DNA of 64,000 bases from Rhodoplanes serenus (GTDB lineage Bacteria; Pseudomonadota; Alphaproteobacteria; Rhizobiales; Xanthobacteraceae), in NCBI GenBank assembly GCA_009720755.1, contig WNKV01000005.1:238800-302799 (forward strand), written 5' to 3'. Shown here piece after piece: positions 46,926 to 55,231 of this stretch. Both the position numbers and the translations under genes were made by a program. The notes beneath the pieces were generated by a model that searched no databases, was not told where the DNA came from, and worked only from the letters and a program-made list of their open reading frames with translations. Numbering within the stretch: position 1 is the first letter of the stretch; each line of letters starts with the position of its first letter.

Positions 46926-47933
46926 TCACTTCACGGCCAGCGCCTTGTCGATGAGCGCCTTGCCGTCCGGCACCTCGGCCGCGAACTCCTTGTAGGAGCT
47001 CTCCTGCGCCACCTTGATCCAGGCGTCGTATTCCGCGGCCGTCAGGGTGACGACCTCGACGTTGTTCTTCTTGAACACCTCGATCATCTGCTGATCGAGG
47101 TCCTTGGAGGCGCCGTTGAAGAACACCTCCGCCTTCTTGCCGGCGGCCAGCAGCGCCTCCTGCTGCGGCTTGGTCAGCCGGGCGAAGCTGCGCTTTGACA
47201 TCAGCACCGGCTGGTACATGAACCACAGCGCGTTGTCGCCCGGCGCCGTGATGCACTTGACCTGCTCGTAGAGGCGGAACGACACGAAGCTGCCGGTCGA
47301 GGTGTCGGTCGCCTCGGCGACGCCGGTCTGGAGCGCGTTGTAGACCTCGTTGCTCGGGATCGACACGATGGAGCCGCCGGCCTGCTGCCACATCGACGCG
47401 AAGGTGGGTCCGGCCGAGCGGATCTTGACGCCCTGCACGTCGGCGGGCGTGCGCACGCAGCCGCGCTTCGAGGCGACCGCGCCGGCCAGCCAGGCGTCTG
47501 CCAGCACGACCACGTTGGCCTTCTCGACGCGGGCGCGGATGTCCTGCATGAAGGGCGACTCGTTGAGGCGCTGCGCCCGCTCGTGGTTGCGCACCAGGCC
47601 GGGCATCAGGGTGGCGCCGAAGGCCCGCACCTTGCCGCTCGCGTAGTCGAGCGGGAACGACGAGATGTCGAGCTGGCCGTTGGCGAGCGCGTTCCACTGA
47701 TCGTTGGGCTTGAACAGCGAGGCGCCCGGGAACACCTGGATGTCGAGCCCGACATTGGCGGCCTTCACCTCGCGGGCGATGATCTGCACCATCTCGTCGC
47801 GGGCGTCGCCCTTGCCGCCGGGAAACTGGTGCGAGGCGCGCAGCGTCACCTGGGCGTCGGCGACCGCCGGAATCCCCCCGGCCGGACCCGCCGCGAGCGC
47901 GGCGGCGAGCGCAAGCCTCCGATACCATCTCAT
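46926..47933 (-). CDS. dctP: TRAP transporter substrate-binding protein (DctP type)
   Basis: 335 aa periplasmic solute receptor. Signal peptide ends at AVADA-QVTLRASHQF. GVKIRSAGPTFASMWQQAGG contains the conserved carboxylate-binding Arg; NEVYNALQTGVAEATDT is the family helix. Neighbouring malonyl-CoA decarboxylase suggests malonate or another dicarboxylate as ligand. GGGAGG precedes ATG. First gene of the P-Q-M-decarboxylase operon. Confidence 0.94.
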   Translation of the reverse strand: MRWYRRLALAAALAAGPAGGIPAVADAQVTLRASHQFPGGKGDARDEMVQIIAREVKAANVGLDIQVFPGASLFKPNDQWNALANGQLDISSFPLDYASGKVRAFGATLMPGLVRNHERAQRLNESPFMQDIRARVEKANVVVLADAWLAGAVASKRGCVRTPADVQGVKIRSAGPTFASMWQQAGGSIVSIPSNEVYNALQTGVAEATDTSTGSFVSFRLYEQVKCITAPGDNALWFMYQPVLMSKRSFARLTKPQQEALLAAGKKAEVFFNGASKDLDQQMIEVFKKNNVEVVTLTAAEYDAWIKVAQESSYKEFAAEVPDGKALIDKALAVK

Positions 47934-48091
47934 GGTCGTCCTCCCGAACATGCTTGTTGTGGTCGTTTTTCGAGGTTGTATCGAACGCCAAGGACTGTCC
48001 TCTTGTCAAAGCGCTGCAAACAGGAAAAACAGGGTGGACGGCAGCACTCCGACACCCATACGGACCGGCATGCCGCGGCGGAGGATGGGAC

Positions 48092-48799
48092 GTGGCGACG
48101 AGCGACGGCAGCCGGCGGGTTCCGCTTCGGATTCTCTCCACCCGCGCCACGCGGGGCATGCTGACGGCGCTGTTGCCGTCGATCGAGCGCGGCACCGGCC
48201 GCGCCATCGCGGTGGATTACGCGGCCACCAACGAGCTGATGCCGCGCATCGCGGCGGGCGAGCGGGCCGACCTGGTGCTGCTCACCCGCGACGCCATCGA
48301 CCGGCTGTGCGCCGACGGGGTGCTCGACCCGGCGACCCGCACCGACATCGCCCAGGCGCTGGTCGGGCTCGCCGTCAAGGCCGGCGCGCCACGCCCCGAC
48401 ATCGCGACCGTCGACGCCCTGGTGGCGACGCTGCGGGCGGCGCGCGCCGTCGCCTGGTCGCGCACCGGGGCGAGCGGCATCCACTTCGCCCGGGTCCTGA
48501 CCCGGCTCGGCATCCTGGAGGAGATCGCCGCCAAGGCGATCGTCCGCGACGGCTTCACCGGCGAGCTCGCCGCCAACGGCCAGGTCGAGGTGGCGATCCA
48601 GCAGGTCAGCGAGCTGATGGCGGTCGACGGCGTCGACGTGGTCGGGCCGCTGCCCGACGCCGTCCAGGAGGTCACCGCCTTCGCGGGCGCGGTGTTCGTC
48701 GGGGCGCCCGATCCGGAGGGCGCGCGCGATCTGCTCGCCCGTCTCGTCGCGCCCGCGGCGCGACCGCTCGTCGAGCGCAGCGGCCTGAAGCCGGTCTGA
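48092..48799 (+). CDS. ModA-like substrate-binding fold protein without signal peptide
   Basis: 235 aa with PBP2 topology resembling molybdate-binding ModA: PLRILSTRATRGMLTALLPSI at the start, ELMPRIAAGERADLVLLTRDAIDRL, AWSRTGASGIHFARVL and QVEVAIQQVSELMAVDGV. No hydrophobic signal is present from the GTG at 48092 (GAGGATGGGA upstream); in-frame sequence further 5' offers none either. So it may be cytoplasmic, acting as a ligand sensor. Diverges from the TRAP operon; followed by an MFS permease. Confidence 0.8.
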   Translation: MATSDGSRRVPLRILSTRATRGMLTALLPSIERGTGRAIAVDYAATNELMPRIAAGERADLVLLTRDAIDRLCADGVLDPATRTDIAQALVGLAVKAGAPRPDIATVDALVATLRAARAVAWSRTGASGIHFARVLTRLGILEEIAAKAIVRDGFTGELAANGQVEVAIQQVSELMAVDGVDVVGPLPDAVQEVTAFAGAVFVGAPDPEGARDLLARLVAPAARPLVERSGLKPV

Positions 48800-48893
48800 C
48801 GACCGCGTCGCTGCCCTCCCAGCCGCCAGCCTCCCGTTCCCAGCTTCTCGTTCTCAGGCCGGCGAACCGTCGAATCAGGAAAGTCCTGGGCCG

Positions 48894-50108
48894 ATGCAGG
48901 CTCCCCACTCCGAGACGGACACGGCCGGCGTCGGCCGGCTCGTCAACGCCGTCATCCTGCTGTGGCTCGCCGGCATCGGCCTGCGCCTGACCATCCTGGC
49001 GGTGCCGCCCGTCATCCCGATGGTGCGCGACGATCTCGCCCTTTCGGCCACCGAGGTCGGCGTGCTCACCGGGATTCCGTCGGTGCTGTTCGCCCTCGCG
49101 GCCATCCCGGGCTCGCTGCTGATCGCCCGGTTCGGCGCCTTGACGACGCTGCTGGTCGGGCTGCTCGCCACCGCGGCCGGCTCGGCGCTGCGCGGGGTCG
49201 CGCCCGACATCTGGTTCCTCTATGGCGCCACCGTGGTGACCGGCTTCGGCGTCGCCGTGATGCAGCCGGCCCTGCCGCCGCTGGTGCGGGCCTGGATGCC
49301 GCAGCGGATCGGCTTCGGCACCGCCGTCTACGCCAACGGCCTGCTGGTCGGCGAGGTGGTGCCTGTGGCCCTCACGCTGCCGCTCGTGGTGCCGCTCGCC
49401 GGCGGCTGGCGCGGCAGCTTCATGGCCTGGGCGGTGCCGTGCGTGGTGGTCGCGCTGATCATCCTGGTGGCGGCGCCGCGGTCGCGCGGCGACGGCGCGG
49501 GCGGCCCTGCGACGAACCGCAAGTGGTGGCCGGACTGGCGCAGCGGCCTGTTGTGGCGGATCGGCATCATGTTCGGCACCGTCAACGCCATGTACTTCAC
49601 CACCAACGCCTTCGTGCCCGACATCCTGACCCGCACCGGACGCGGCGATCTCGTCAGCATCACGCTGACGGCGCTCAACATCGGCCAGATTCCGGCGTCT
49701 CTGCTGCTGCTCGTCTTCGCCGGCCGGCTGGTCGGCCATGTGTGGCCCTACGTGGCGTGCGGCGTGATCTCGTTCGCGGCGCTGATCGGCATGATGTTCG
49801 GATCGCCCGCCGTGATCGTCGCCTCGTCGCTCGTCGTCGGCTTCGCGGCCGCCTCGGTGCTCATTCTCATCTTCGCGCTGCCGCCGCTGCTGGCGCGGCC
49901 CGACGACGTCCACCGGCTCGCCGCCGGGATGTTCACCATCAGCTACTCGTGCGCCGTCATCACGCCGGTGCTCAGCGGCCTCGCCTGGGACCTGTCGGGC
50001 GAGCCGCTGGCCGCCTTCGTGCCGGTGCTGATCGGCGCCGTGGTGCTGGCCGCGTTGGCCCCGAGCGTCGCCCATGTCCGCCGCGCGTCGGCCGACGTCC
50101 ACGCCTGA
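48894..50108 (+). CDS. MFS transporter, CynX/NimT-like
   Basis: 404 aa, 12 membrane segments with a central hydrophilic loop (about 195-215). GIGLRLTILAVPPVIPMVRDDL and AVYANGLLVGEVVPVALTLPL match the cyanate permease CynX/2-nitroimidazole transporter group. Substrate unknown. Starts 94 bp after the ModA-like gene; perhaps the same unit. Confidence 0.9.
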   Translation: MQAPHSETDTAGVGRLVNAVILLWLAGIGLRLTILAVPPVIPMVRDDLALSATEVGVLTGIPSVLFALAAIPGSLLIARFGALTTLLVGLLATAAGSALRGVAPDIWFLYGATVVTGFGVAVMQPALPPLVRAWMPQRIGFGTAVYANGLLVGEVVPVALTLPLVVPLAGGWRGSFMAWAVPCVVVALIILVAAPRSRGDGAGGPATNRKWWPDWRSGLLWRIGIMFGTVNAMYFTTNAFVPDILTRTGRGDLVSITLTALNIGQIPASLLLLVFAGRLVGHVWPYVACGVISFAALIGMMFGSPAVIVASSLVVGFAAASVLILIFALPPLLARPDDVHRLAAGMFTISYSCAVITPVLSGLAWDLSGEPLAAFVPVLIGAVVLAALAPSVAHVRRASADVHA

Positions 50109-50134
50109 CGGGGCGCGACCGGGAGCCCGCCGCC

Positions 50135-51088
50135 ATGGCCACGGTCCCGACCTTCCGGTTCGCGCCGAGCCCCAACGGCCACCTCCATCTCGGCCACGCG
50201 CTGTCGGCGCTGCTCAACGGCGACCTCGCGCGAGCGGCCGGCGGGCGCCTGCTCGTCCGCATCGAGGACATCGACGCGAGCCGCTGCCGACCGCAATACG
50301 AGGCCGCCATCCACGAGGATCTGGCCTGGCTCGGCCTCGCCTGGGAGACGCCGGTGCGGCGCCAGTCCGAGCACTTCGCGGCCTACCGGGCCGCGCTGGA
50401 CCGGCTCGACGCCCTCGGCGTTCTCTATCCGGCCTTCGAGAGCCGCGCCGAGATCGTCCGCCGGGTGGCGGAGCGCGAGCGGGAGCAAGGCACCCCGTGG
50501 CCGCGCGATCCCGACGGCGCCCCGCTCTATCCCGGTGACGCCAAGACCCTGCCGGCGGCCGAGCGCGCCGCCCGCATCGCCCGCGGCGATCCGCACGTCC
50601 TGCGGCTCGATCTCGCCGCCGCCCTCGCCCGGCTCGGGCCGGAGGCCGAGCGGCTCGCCTGGGACGAGCAGGGCGAAGGCCCCGACGGCGAGACCGGGCG
50701 GGTGACGGCGCGGCCCGAGCTGTGGGGCGACGTGGTGCTGGCGCGGCGCGACGTGCCGGCGAGCTATCACCTCGCCGTGGTGGTCGACGACGCCGCCCAG
50801 GGCGTCACCGACGTGGTGCGCGGCCGCGATCTGTTCGCCGCCACCGCGGTTCACCGGCTCTTGCAGGCGCTTCTCGGGCTGCCGACGCCGCGCTATCGGC
50901 ACCACCGGCTGCTGCTCGACGAGGCGGGCCACAAGCTCTCCAAGTCGACCGGCGCCACCGGCCTGCGCGAGCTGCGGGCGGCCGGCGTGACGCCGGCCGA
51001 GATTCGCCACCGCGTCGGGCTCGGGCCGGACGGCGACCGAACCGTGCCCGGCAGTCTTGATCGCGACACGCCACAGGTGCAGGAATAG
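50135..51088 (+). CDS. gluQ: Glutamyl-Q tRNA(Asp) synthetase
   Basis: 317 aa; glutamylates queuosine in tRNA-Asp. Class I core: FRFAPSPNGHLHLGHALSAL (HIGH equivalent), RIEDIDASRCRP and KLSKSTGATG (KMSKS equivalent). The anticodon-binding domain of GluRS is missing, as expected. The Cys pair normally binding zinc (CxC after the tyrosine-proline) is replaced by YPAFESRAEI, so the zinc site appears lost. Confidence 0.93.
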   Translation: MATVPTFRFAPSPNGHLHLGHALSALLNGDLARAAGGRLLVRIEDIDASRCRPQYEAAIHEDLAWLGLAWETPVRRQSEHFAAYRAALDRLDALGVLYPAFESRAEIVRRVAEREREQGTPWPRDPDGAPLYPGDAKTLPAAERAARIARGDPHVLRLDLAAALARLGPEAERLAWDEQGEGPDGETGRVTARPELWGDVVLARRDVPASYHLAVVVDDAAQGVTDVVRGRDLFAATAVHRLLQALLGLPTPRYRHHRLLLDEAGHKLSKSTGATGLRELRAAGVTPAEIRHRVGLGPDGDRTVPGSLDRDTPQVQE

Positions 51089-51133
51089 GTGGTGATTTCA
51101 GTCGTCCCTCGGCGGACTTTTTACGAGGCGAAC

Positions 51134-52054
51134 ATGACTTTGCATCACCAGTTCCTCCCTGCCCGCTCTCACCGTATCGCCGTCGCGGCCGGCGCCACCC
51201 TGGTGGCGCTGCTCTCCAGCGCCCCGGCGGGCGCCGCCGAGGACCCGTCCCAGGCCGGGATGGCGGTCTCGGTGGTGCGCGCCAAGCGGGCCTGCTTCTC
51301 CGACACGGTGCGGGTCGCCGGCACGGTGGTGGCACGCGAGGAGTCGCAGGTGCGGCCCGAGATCGAGGGCGTCCGCGTCTCCCAGATTCTCGTGGAGAAC
51401 GGCGACGCCGTGACCTCCGGCCAAGTGCTGGCCCGGCTCGCCAAGATCGAGGGCATGAACGCCCCCGCCTCCGCGTTCGTGATCCAGGCGCCGGTCGCCG
51501 GCGTGGTCGGCCGCACCATGACCCAGGTCGGCGCCATGGTGTCGGCGAGCGCGCCGCCGATGTTCTTGATCATCGCGGGTGGCGAGGTCGAGCTGCAAGC
51601 CGACATCCCGTCGACCCGCATCGGCAAGATCGCGGTGGGCCAGCCGGCGCGGATCGACATCACCGGCCTCGGCGCCGTCAGCGGGCGGGTGCGCACCGTG
51701 TCGCCGGCGATCGACCCGGCCACCCAAGCGGGCCAGGCCCGCATCTCGCTCGGCGAGGACCGCCGCATCAAGGTCGGCACCTTTGCGCGCGCCACCGTCG
51801 AGGTGGGGTCGAGCTGCGGCGCCAGCGTGCCCCTGTCGGCGATCCAGTTCGGGCCGCTCGGCCCCGTCGTCCAGGTGGTGCGAGACAATCGGGTCGAGAC
51901 CCGGCCGGTGCCGATCGGGCTCCAGGCGGGCGGCAATGTCGAGGTGCGCCAGGGGCTCGCCGACGGCGACCTGGTGGTGCGCCGCGCCGGCACCTTCCTG
52001 CGCGAAGGCGACCGCGTCCGCGCCGTGCTCGACGAGACGCCGGTGCGGAACTGA
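51134..52054 (+). CDS. HlyD/RND-type periplasmic adaptor (membrane fusion protein), orphan
   Basis: 306 aa. N-terminal signal peptide (RSHRIAVAAGATLVALLSSA) without lipobox; then biotinyl-lipoyl half motifs (VSQILVENGDAVTSGQVLARL and FVIQAPVAGVVGR), a very short hairpin, beta-barrel domain (GQPARIDITGLG) and a membrane-proximal domain (RPVPIGLQAGGNVEVRQGL). Normally partners an RND pump or MacB permease, but none lies within this window. Ends 7 bp from the convergent IclR gene. Confidence 0.88.
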   Translation: MTLHHQFLPARSHRIAVAAGATLVALLSSAPAGAAEDPSQAGMAVSVVRAKRACFSDTVRVAGTVVAREESQVRPEIEGVRVSQILVENGDAVTSGQVLARLAKIEGMNAPASAFVIQAPVAGVVGRTMTQVGAMVSASAPPMFLIIAGGEVELQADIPSTRIGKIAVGQPARIDITGLGAVSGRVRTVSPAIDPATQAGQARISLGEDRRIKVGTFARATVEVGSSCGASVPLSAIQFGPLGPVVQVVRDNRVETRPVPIGLQAGGNVEVRQGLADGDLVVRRAGTFLREGDRVRAVLDETPVRN

Positions 52055-52061
52055 GGCCCGG

Positions 52062-52859
52062 TCAGGCGGGCGGCAGGCGCCGCTCGATCTCGGCCGCCAC
52101 TGCCAGCAGGCGGTCGCGGAAGGTCGCGACGAAATCCGCCTCGCCGTGGCGGGCCAGGTTGGTGCTGAGATTGACCGCCGCGACCACGCGGCCGCGAGTG
52201 TCGCGGATCGCCGCCGCGAGGCCGCAGGCGCCGATCTCCAGCTCCTCGCTCACCATCGCCCAGCCGGTGCGCCGGGTGGCCGCCACGACGGCGACCAGCG
52301 CCTCCGGATCGGTCAGCGTGCGCGGCGTGTAGGCCGGCAGCGGCTTGCGCGTCAGCAGTCCGCGCACCGCCGCGTCGGTCAGGCCCGACAGCAGGACCCG
52401 CCCCATCGAGGTGCAGAAGGCCGGCAGGCGGCTGCCGATGGTGAGGCTGCGCCGCAGCACCCCCTGCACCTCGGCGCGCGCCACGTAGACGAGCTCGTCG
52501 CCGTCCAGAACCGAGACCGCCACCACCTCGTCGGCCTCCCGCGACAGCCGCTCGATCAGCGGCTGCGCCACCTCGCGCAGCCCGAGCGACGACAGATAGG
52601 CGAAGCCCAGCCGCAGCACCCGCGGCGTCAGGATGAAGCCGCCGTCGCGCGGCTCCGCCAGCCCCAGCTCGACCAGGGTGAGCACCAGCCGCCGCACGCC
52701 GGCGCGCGGCAGGCCGGTGCGCCGCGCCAGGTCGGCGAGCGAGCGGGCGCCGCCGTCGGGGCCGAACGCCCCGATCACGGCCAGCCCCTTGGCGAAGGCT
52801 TCGACGAAGCCGTCGTGGCCGGACGGCCAGGCGGCGATCTCGTCCGGCGTCGCGAGCAT
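52062..52859 (-). CDS. IclR family transcriptional regulator (PcaR/PobR-like)
   Basis: 265 aa. The HTH lies at about residues 40-70 (LADLARRTGLPRAGVRRLV) and the effector GAF-like domain afterwards, with LPAFCTSMGRVLL, the signature of the Pca/Pob subgroup, and GLAAAIRDTRGRVVAAVNLS. Divergent from a TctC-type binding protein; two palindromes with TGTTCGA arms lie between them, consistent with autoregulation and control of the TctC-M24 pair. Confidence 0.93.
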   Translation of the reverse strand: MLATPDEIAAWPSGHDGFVEAFAKGLAVIGAFGPDGGARSLADLARRTGLPRAGVRRLVLTLVELGLAEPRDGGFILTPRVLRLGFAYLSSLGLREVAQPLIERLSREADEVVAVSVLDGDELVYVARAEVQGVLRRSLTIGSRLPAFCTSMGRVLLSGLTDAAVRGLLTRKPLPAYTPRTLTDPEALVAVVAATRRTGWAMVSEELEIGACGLAAAIRDTRGRVVAAVNLSTNLARHGEADFVATFRDRLLAVAAEIERRLPPA

Positions 52860-52887
52860 TTACCCGGTCCCTTCCTGCTGCTACGAA

Positions 52888-52923
52888 TGTTCGAACAACG
52901 ATAATATGTTCGACAGTCGAACA
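52888..52923. promoter_or_regulatory. Tandem IclR-type operator palindromes
   Basis: TGTTCGAACA at 52888-52897 is a perfect palindrome. Ten bases further TGTTCGACAGTCGAACA (52907-52923) is an exact 7-bp inverted repeat with 3-base spacer using the same half-site. The 80-bp divergent gap thus carries two overlapping-phase sites, centred 22-23 bp apart, as is usual for IclR tetramers. Confidence 0.75.
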
Positions 52924-52940
52924 CAACAGGAGGAGCAGGC

Positions 52941-54068
52941 ATGACGGTCGGGGCTCGCCGGCGGCAGGCAGTGACGGGGTTCGGACCGGGGGCGTCGGGG
53001 ACGCCCGAGCCGCACACGCCGGTGACGGGCGGACCCGGGCGCCAGAAGCCGGGGCCGTGGGCGTCGGCGACCGGGCGCAAGCGTGCCGCCAGGGCCGTTT
53101 TGGCGGCCGTTCAGGCGGCCGTGCTGGTAGTTGCGGGACTGTGGGCGGTCGCGCCGGCGCGCGCCGAGGACTATCCGGTCCGGCCGATCCGGCTGGTGGT
53201 GCCGGCCGCCGCCGGCGGTCCGACCTACATCACCGCCCGGATGCTCGCCGAGAAGATGGAGAAGCCGCTCGGCCAGCCGGTGATCGTCGAGGCGAAGCCC
53301 GGCGGCGGCGGCAATGTCGGGGCCGACCTCGTCGCGAAGAGTGCCCCCGACGGCTACACCATCCTGATGGCCACCATCGGCAGCCACTCCATCAACAAGA
53401 GCCTCTATCGCAAACTCTCCTACGACCCGCAGAAGGACTTCGTGCCGATCTCGCAGGTGGTCCAGTATCCGCTGCTGCTGGTCGTCAATCCGGGCCTGCC
53501 GGCCCGCTCGGTCGGCGAGCTGATCGCGTATGCGCGCGCCAATCCCGGCAAGGTGCTGCGGGCCTCCGGCGGCATCGGCACCTCGATGCATCTGTCGGGC
53601 GAGCTGTTCGTCCATCAGGCCGGCCTCGACATGCCGCACGTGCCCTACAAGGGCAGCGCCCCGGCTCTCGCCGACGTCGCCGGCAACCACGTCCAGGTGA
53701 TGTTCGACGCGCTGATGACGGCGCTGCCGCTGGTCCAGGGCGGCCAGCTCCGGGCGCTGGCGGTCACCGGCACCCGGCGCTCCCCCGTGGTGCCCGAGGT
53801 GCCGACTGTCGCCGAGGCGGGCCTGCCCGAGTACAGCGCCACCGGCTGGATCGGGCTCGCGGCGCCGGCCGGGACGCCCGACCCGATCGTCCGCAAGCTC
53901 GCCGCCGCGGTGTCGACCGCCCTCGCCGATCCGGATCTCCGCAAGGCGCTGATCGAGCAGGCGGCCGAGCCGGTCGGCTCGTCGCCGGACGAGTTCGCCC
54001 GCTTCATCGCGGCGGAGTCGAAGAAATGGGCCAAGGCCGTGAAGGCCGCCGGCATCGTGGTGGACTGA
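52941..54068 (+). CDS. Tripartite tricarboxylate transporter substrate-binding protein (TctC/Bug family)
   Basis: 375 aa periplasmic receptor. The N-terminus is unusually long: about 50 Gly/Pro/Arg-rich residues precede the hydrophobic signal core (AVLAAVQAAVLVVAGLWAV), cleaved after ARA-EDYP. Bug motifs are RPIRLVVPAAAGGPTYITAR, PGGGGNVGADLVAKSAPDGY, HVPYKGSAPALADVAGNHV. AGGAGGAG before the ATG at 52941. No TctA/TctB membrane genes follow, which is common for orphan Bug proteins. Confidence 0.92.
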   Translation: MTVGARRRQAVTGFGPGASGTPEPHTPVTGGPGRQKPGPWASATGRKRAARAVLAAVQAAVLVVAGLWAVAPARAEDYPVRPIRLVVPAAAGGPTYITARMLAEKMEKPLGQPVIVEAKPGGGGNVGADLVAKSAPDGYTILMATIGSHSINKSLYRKLSYDPQKDFVPISQVVQYPLLLVVNPGLPARSVGELIAYARANPGKVLRASGGIGTSMHLSGELFVHQAGLDMPHVPYKGSAPALADVAGNHVQVMFDALMTALPLVQGGQLRALAVTGTRRSPVVPEVPTVAEAGLPEYSATGWIGLAAPAGTPDPIVRKLAAAVSTALADPDLRKALIEQAAEPVGSSPDEFARFIAAESKKWAKAVKAAGIVVD

Positions 54069-54082
54069 GCGGACAAACCGAC

Positions 54083-55231
54083 ATGCAGAGCATCGATTTC
54101 GGCGCCCGCGTCGCGGCGCTGGCGGCGCGGCTCGCCCGCGAAAACGTCGCCGCCTATGTGGGCACCCGCCAGGCGGTGCTGCACTATCTGTGCGGAACCT
54201 TCATGCCGTGGCGCGGCGCCGTGGTGGTGACGGCGGACGGCGACGCCGCCGTCGTCTACTGGGCGATGGACTCCGAGCGGGTGATCGCCGAGGGCTGCGC
54301 CCTGCCGGTCGAGACCTTCACCGGCTCGGGGCTGGTCGAGGCGATCTCCACGCGGCTCGCGGCGCACGGCGCCGAGCGCGGCACCGTCGGGCTCGATCTC
54401 GCCCATCCGGGCGCCGCCCAGATCGCCCCCGGCATGCTGACGGCGGGCGAGCATCTCGATCTCGCCGCACGGCTGCCGGCGGCGCGGCTCGTCAACGGCG
54501 TGCGCTGGATCGACGACCTGATGCTGATCAAGTCGCCGGCCGAGATCGAGCGGCTGCGCCGCGCCGGCGCCGTCGCCGATCACGGCTTCCGGGCCGGCGT
54601 CGCGGCGATCGCCGCGGGCGTCACCGAGAACCACGTGGCCGGCGTGGTCGAGGCGGCGATCCGCGACCACGGCAGCACCTGGGCGTGGTCGGTGACGGGC
54701 GGCACCGAGGTCGGCGCCGGCGAGCGCACCTGCTTCCTGCGCGGCGTCACCCAGCAGAGCACCGACCGGCCGATCGGCCGCGACGAGTTCGTCGTCATCG
54801 ACCTGCATCCGATGATCGATCTCTATCTCTCGGACCTCTCGGTGCCGGTGTTCTTCGGCACACCGAACGCCGCCCAAGAGCGCGCCATCGCGGCCTGGGA
54901 GGACGTCGTCGCCACCATGCTGGCGGGGCTGAAGCCCGGCCGGGCGGTGCGCGACTGCGCCGCCGACGGCGTCGCCGCCTTCGCGCGCTCCGGACTCGGG
55001 GAGTTCGGTCTGCCGCTGTTCGGGCACGGCCTCGGCACCTGCGCACGAACGCGGCCGTTCATGAACGCGGGCAGCGACGACGTGCTCGCCCCCGGCATGG
55101 TGATCGCGCTCGGCACCCACCTCTACCAGCCGGGCGTCGCCGGCATGCGGCTCGAATATCCGGTGCTGATCGGCGAGCGCGGCGCCGAGCCGCTGGTCGA
55201 GACACCCGCCGTGGTGCATCGGCGCGCCTGA
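54083..55231 (+). CDS. M24-family (Xaa-Pro peptidase/creatinase-like) hydrolase
   Basis: 382 aa. An N-terminal creatinase-type domain (1-130) is followed by the pita-bread fold: SPAEIERLRRAGAVADHGF, FVVIDLHPMIDLYLSDLSVPV with the two metal Asp, and GHGLGTCAR with the metal His. The first Glu ligand region, normally TIEPG, reads ALGTH, so Glu is replaced by Gly; the second Glu (MRLEYPVL) stays. Loss of a metal ligand suggests a creatinase-like metal-independent hydrolase or a binding protein. Starts 14 bp after tctC-like gene; likely same operon under IclR control. Confidence 0.85.
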   Translation: MQSIDFGARVAALAARLARENVAAYVGTRQAVLHYLCGTFMPWRGAVVVTADGDAAVVYWAMDSERVIAEGCALPVETFTGSGLVEAISTRLAAHGAERGTVGLDLAHPGAAQIAPGMLTAGEHLDLAARLPAARLVNGVRWIDDLMLIKSPAEIERLRRAGAVADHGFRAGVAAIAAGVTENHVAGVVEAAIRDHGSTWAWSVTGGTEVGAGERTCFLRGVTQQSTDRPIGRDEFVVIDLHPMIDLYLSDLSVPVFFGTPNAAQERAIAAWEDVVATMLAGLKPGRAVRDCAADGVAAFARSGLGEFGLPLFGHGLGTCARTRPFMNAGSDDVLAPGMVIALGTHLYQPGVAGMRLEYPVLIGERGAEPLVETPAVVHRRA

